Assembly (NCBI GenBank): GCA_965221455.1 | Contig: OZ244890.1 | Span: 558,001-622,000, forward strand | Direction: 5' to 3' | Source of the DNA: SMWN01 sp965221455 | Lineage (GTDB): Bacteria > Pseudomonadota > Gammaproteobacteria > Eutrophobiales > Eutrophobiaceae | Length of the DNA stretch: 64,000 nt | Shown: positions 61,801-64,000 of the stretch, piece after piece | Numbering within the stretch: the first letter of the stretch is position 1 | Layout: the number at the start of each line of letters is the position of its first letter | Made by a program: the position numbers and the translations under genes | Notes under the pieces: generated by a model | Database searches by the model: none | Seen by the model: only the letters and a program-made list of their open reading frames with translations | What the model was told of the DNA's origin: nothing

Positions 61801-63032
61801 AATTGTATGTTCGTATTTAACTGACCATGACGAATATTCGAGAGTTGTAGTCGACCATCGCTGTTGTTGCGGGAGAGTGTCACGCCTGTGATGTCAAGAC
61901 TGCTAAACTCCGTGGCATTAGTATATCCTGCCGGACCGTTGACGAGATAGTTATTCCAAAAGGTCTCACTCGGACGGGTCTCGGTGCCGCCGTGGTTGGT
62001 GGTGCGGCCACCGTAGGCATTCATACAAGTGCTGCCCGTCCCGGCATTACAAGTGCGTGTCTGGTTCTTGTCGGTGATATTACCCACACTCCATTCGCCC
62101 CAGATACTAGTATAAATATAGTCATCGCTGGTACTCAGCGCACCGATGACTTGCTTGGTGATTGCCAAGGCACTCGCCCCTTTATTGCACAGCGACGAAC
62201 CGGCTGGTACGGTTTGTTCGGTGTTGGACATGGTTCCCCAACGCACTCTTAAATTACCGGTGACGGTACATAAAGTGTCCACCAAGGCCACCGCGTTGCC
62301 GGAGGACGGTCGGTAAATCACCATGCCCTCCCCCCGGATGGTCACCCATGTGCTGCGGTTCGGACGGGTCAGACCGAACTTCCGGGCTATGTTGGAGGAG
62401 GAGCTTATTGCGAACAGTGTTCCGATATCTGTAGTCGTCTGTTCGGTTGTGATTGAACTATTATCAGGAATGTGGTTGGAGCTACTGGTACTGACCCTGG
62501 ACAATTCCAGCTGACCATTGTTGTTGTTGCGGCCAAGGACCACGCTTACGACGTCTGCAGCGCCTATCCTCGTCGCATTAGTATACCCAGCCGGGCCGTT
62601 GACGAGATAGTTCTCCCAAAAGGTCTCACTCGGACGGGTCTCGGTGCCCCCGTTGTTGGTGGTGCCAGCACTGTAGGCATTCATACAAGTGTTGCCCGTC
62701 CCGGCATTACAGGTGCGTGTCTGGTTTTTGTCGGTGATATTGGCCACACTCCAGGCACTCCAGTCACCAGTCTGCGCCCATGCCGCCGAGTTTGCCAATG
62801 TCGCCAGCAGAGCAAAGGCGATCATGACTGTTGTCATCCCGCGCCACCCCTTCGGGGCACTCCTCCAGAGAGGGGAATGGGTCATGCTGTGTTGTGTGCT
62901 GAACATATCCGCAGCCACGTGTATTTCGCATTCGGTCATGGCAATGTTGTGTTTGTGCGCGGTGGCGACGCGGTCTGCGCCAGTGCTGCGGTGTGGTGGT
63001 GTGGTGGTGTATTTACGTGTTTTTGTCAGCAT
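58899..63032 (-). CDS. Giant secreted Calx-beta/TSP1 repeat protein C (~1377 aa)
   Basis: Third paralog. The ATG at 63032 (MLTKTRKYTTT...) has a good GGAGAG ribosome site 6-7 nt upstream; the frame extends to 63098. The signal peptide MTTVMIAFALLATLANSAAW, then AQTG, begins about 64 codons later. Three TSP1-like modules follow (WSAWSVANITDKNQTRTC, WGEWSVGNITDKNQTRTC, WSDWSVGNITGKNQTRTC), against one in A and B. After them are two Ig-like modules, only about three Calx-beta modules and the two dockerin-like C-terminal repeats. The heptamer tract is replaced by diverged GGTGTGGT repeats (62990-63010), and the leader is in frame. The 3' third is nearly identical in DNA to gene A. Confidence 0.85.
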   Translation of the reverse strand: MLTKTRKYTTTPPHRSTGADRVATAHKHNIAMTECEIHVAADMFSTQHSMTHSPLWRSAPKGWRGMTTVMIAFALLATLANSAAWAQTGDWSAWSVANITDKNQTRTCNAGTGNTCMNAYSAGTTNNGGTETRPSETFWENYLVNGPAGYTNATRIGAADVVSVVLGRNNNNGQLELSRVSTSSSNHIPDNSSITTEQTTTDIGTLFAISSSSNIARKFGLTRPNRSTWVTIRGEGMVIYRPSSGNAVALVDTLCTVTGNLRVRWGTMSNTEQTVPAGSSLCNKGASALAITKQVIGALSTSDDYIYTSIWGEWSVGNITDKNQTRTCNAGTGSTCMNAYGGRTTNHGGTETRPSETFWNNYLVNGPAGYTNATEFSSLDITGVTLSRNNSDGRLQLSNIRHGQLNTNIQFFITTDQATPSAGELAPTIDLKSGLTRPNLSTWVTIPGEGMVIYRPTSGNAVFLVDSLCTASGDLRVRSGQTSGTEQTVQVGSSLCNKGASASAITRQAIAALSTGDDYIYSVGGWSDWSVGNITGKNQTRTCYAGTGNTCNNTYTSGTTNHGGTETRASITFWRNYLVNGPAGHTDATERNGEDVTSVRFLSYTNDGSGALRVRGINTTLFSTPLLIPINQPTPGSGTLFENIVLKSALSRPNLDSWTPIPGLGIVFYRPSSGNAVALVDTLCTATGDLRVRSGQTTGSEQTVQANSPLCNTGASAAAITRQAIGELSATDNYIYAAVSVTLGALQDSTPATPANVGDILTAGAVSHPTLTVNISAHQWQRCPTQDCSSATAISPGGTAATYTVQAADRGNWLRVRVTQGGDFNDTLFSNILQVSRRGAIGPITGTARVGSTLTAGAVTDPDASPNTDVGTITHEWQTATASAGPFTAAPGTNNTATYTIASDQSQIGVWLRVIASYPNAGGGYLTSDPVAVAGVRVSPTALNVTEGDTTNYTLMLGSRPAADVTIAVTNSGANAAAVTLSTTSLTFTTDNWNSVQTVTVSGVEDTDADHETVQLTHTATSTDADYAGGVTIDSVAVTLTDNDTAGVTVSPTTLAVDEAGSGTYTLALTRRPTVPVTIMVSNPDATAVTLSATSLTFTTDNWNSVQTVTVSGVEDTDADHETVQLTHTATSGDAAYDGAAVTIDPVAVTLNDNDTPGVTVSTTTLTVNERGGTGMYTLRLNTPPTEAVTISVTHSNAAAVTVSPTSLMFGTTDWNTAKTITVTGVEDADTDDETVQLTHTVTSTDTNYRTVTAATVTVTVTETAAVSLDVDGSGGNPNQSDGLLLGRYLFGIRDAAGLLDTIPGSPSFNAVTANIAGAFTSGRLDVDGSGGDPNQSDGLLLGRYLFGIRDAVGLLDTIPGNPSFNEVRTNIEALLR

Positions 63033-63098
63033 TTGATGCTCTCCATACATGTCCAGTATATCCATGTCCAGTATAACCGATTTTCGCCATACCCGCAT

Positions 63099-63332
63099 TT
63101 GTTACCTGGTTGAACAAATGCACCACGCTTTAAGTGGCTCGAAGATCGGGGGCAGGTCAGTGACTGTTCTTCGCAGATCTTTTGTTAGATCTTAAGCGAC
63201 ATACCGAAATCGCTGTTGGCTTCAGTCAACCATGAATCATCCTGACAACATTGAACAGGTTCAATTCCTGCTCTCCGGGACGGCGAGGGATGATACGGAA
63301 ATGCAGGGGAAAACCCCGTAGAAGTGCGTTGA
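63099..63332. other. Region between gene C and carbonic anhydrase
   Basis: 234 bp. The minus strand has a 37-codon frame from a GTG at 63339 overlapping the downstream stop (GTGCTAA), reading MLINALLRGFPLHFRIIPRR and ending VVRMIHG (stop at 63226). I do not recognise it and it may be a remnant. An AGATCT...AGATCT inverted repeat lies at 63175-63192. Confidence 0.3.
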
Positions 63333-63863
63333 TTAGCACCGCATATGCATATTTTTTGTTTCGACGTAATGGTCGGCGGAATATTCAAGTGACTTTAACT
63401 CATCCTCATTGAGCTTACGTATTTGTTTCGCCGGCGTTCCAACGTAAAGATAACCGCCTGCCAGTTGCTTGCCAGGTGGAACCAGACTCCCGGCACCGAC
63501 GATCAATCTGTCGCCCAGAACAGCACCATCCATGATCGTGGCTGACATACCGATGAGACAATAATCACCTATAGTACAGGCATGCAGAGTCGCACGGTGC
63601 CCTGCAGTGACACCATCGCCAATACGCAGTGGAAAACCGCCCGGGGTATATTCGCTGTCATGCGTCACATGCAGCACACAGGCATCTTGAATGTTGGTGC
63701 GTTTGCCGATGGTTATTTTTTCTATATCACCTCTAACCACAGTCATCGGCCATATTGAGGAATCTTCGCCTATGGTCACATCACCTATAACCACAGCAGA
63801 TTCATCAACAAACGCTGAATCAGCAATGGCAGGGACCTTATTCTGCAAAGTTCTAATCGTCAT
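63333..63863 (-). CDS. yrdA: Gamma-class carbonic anhydrase family protein (YrdA-like)
   Basis: 176 aa from ATG 63863 (MTIRTLQNKVPAIADSAFVD), preceded by GGTGAG; the frame opens at 63905 but the extra 14 residues are not family-like. A left-handed parallel beta-helix of hexapeptide repeats (VIGDVTIGEDSSIWPMTVVR) is present. Metal-ligand His residues are visible in LHVTHD and TAGHRATLHA, as in gamma carbonic anhydrases and YrdA/PaaY. Activity of this subgroup is variable, so the substrate is uncertain. The C-terminus is the usual helix (NEDELKSLEYSADHYVE). Confidence 0.92.
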   Translation of the reverse strand: MTIRTLQNKVPAIADSAFVDESAVVIGDVTIGEDSSIWPMTVVRGDIEKITIGKRTNIQDACVLHVTHDSEYTPGGFPLRIGDGVTAGHRATLHACTIGDYCLIGMSATIMDGAVLGDRLIVGAGSLVPPGKQLAGGYLYVGTPAKQIRKLNEDELKSLEYSADHYVETKNMHMRC

Positions 63864-64000
63864 TTGAAATCTCACCACGTTTAACAGGCAACGATACTCA
63901 ATCACTCATGCACGACTGTCATGGTTTGAAAATTGTTATTAAAGTATTACAGGGGAAGTTTTAACCACACCTGTTCAAGCGCCCGAGTTTATGCATTCCT

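Overview
The window is chromosomal DNA of a gammaproteobacterium. The gene orders mnmG-rsmG-parA-parB-atpIBEFHAGDC-glmU (the usual origin-proximal block), asmA-mutY-yggX-tRNA-Phe and argH-algZ-algR are typical of that class. The housekeeping core is compact and apparently intact. Between the core blocks lie eroded genes, IS remnants and dense families of short repeats, so this genome is gaining repeats and losing genes at the same time.

Layout. 1-18.0 kb is an accessory island ending beside the 3' end of tRNA-Phe. It holds the 3' part of an RloC-type AAA ATPase gene, a Fic protein fused to an AbiEi-like DNA-binding region, a first array of ~181-bp repeats, the severed 3' end of phoU, and a four-gene minus-strand operon recognised as a type I-like Druantia anti-phage system (druA at 14.8 kb to druE at 4.1 kb). 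After the operon come an IS3-family end, a second copy of the fic upstream region and a second, larger repeat array. 18.0-31.0 kb is core: tRNA-Phe, yggX, mutY, asmA, argH, the algZ/algR two-component pair, gshA, rsmE, hspQ and a Ser/Thr protein kinase gene. 31.1-33.5 kb is a wrecked IS3 element filled with ~386-bp repeats that carry fragments of a GIY-YIG gene.

33.5-44.3 kb holds two tandem paralogous genes for giant secreted or surface Calx-beta proteins; a third paralog lies at 58.9-63.0 kb. All three share a signal peptide, TSP1-like W..WS modules, Ig-like modules, a variable number of Calx-beta modules (about 9, 8 and 3) and two C-terminal dockerin-like calcium-binding repeats. A 7-bp tandem repeat lies between an upstream ATG and the body of the first two genes. 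With 15 units in copy A the upstream frame runs into a TAG; with 4 units in copy B it is open. This is the architecture of a phase-variation switch.

44.3-57.9 kb is the glmU/atp/par/rsmG/mnmG block. It is followed by a degraded spermidine synthase pseudogene (57.9-58.5 kb), the third Calx-beta gene and a gamma-class carbonic anhydrase gene at the right edge.

The observations most worth following are the Druantia variant with only two genes between druA and druE, its bracketing by duplicated fic-leader and repeat-array DNA, and the heptanucleotide switch ahead of the surface-protein family. Database identity, copy number elsewhere in the genome and expression could not be tested from sequence alone.
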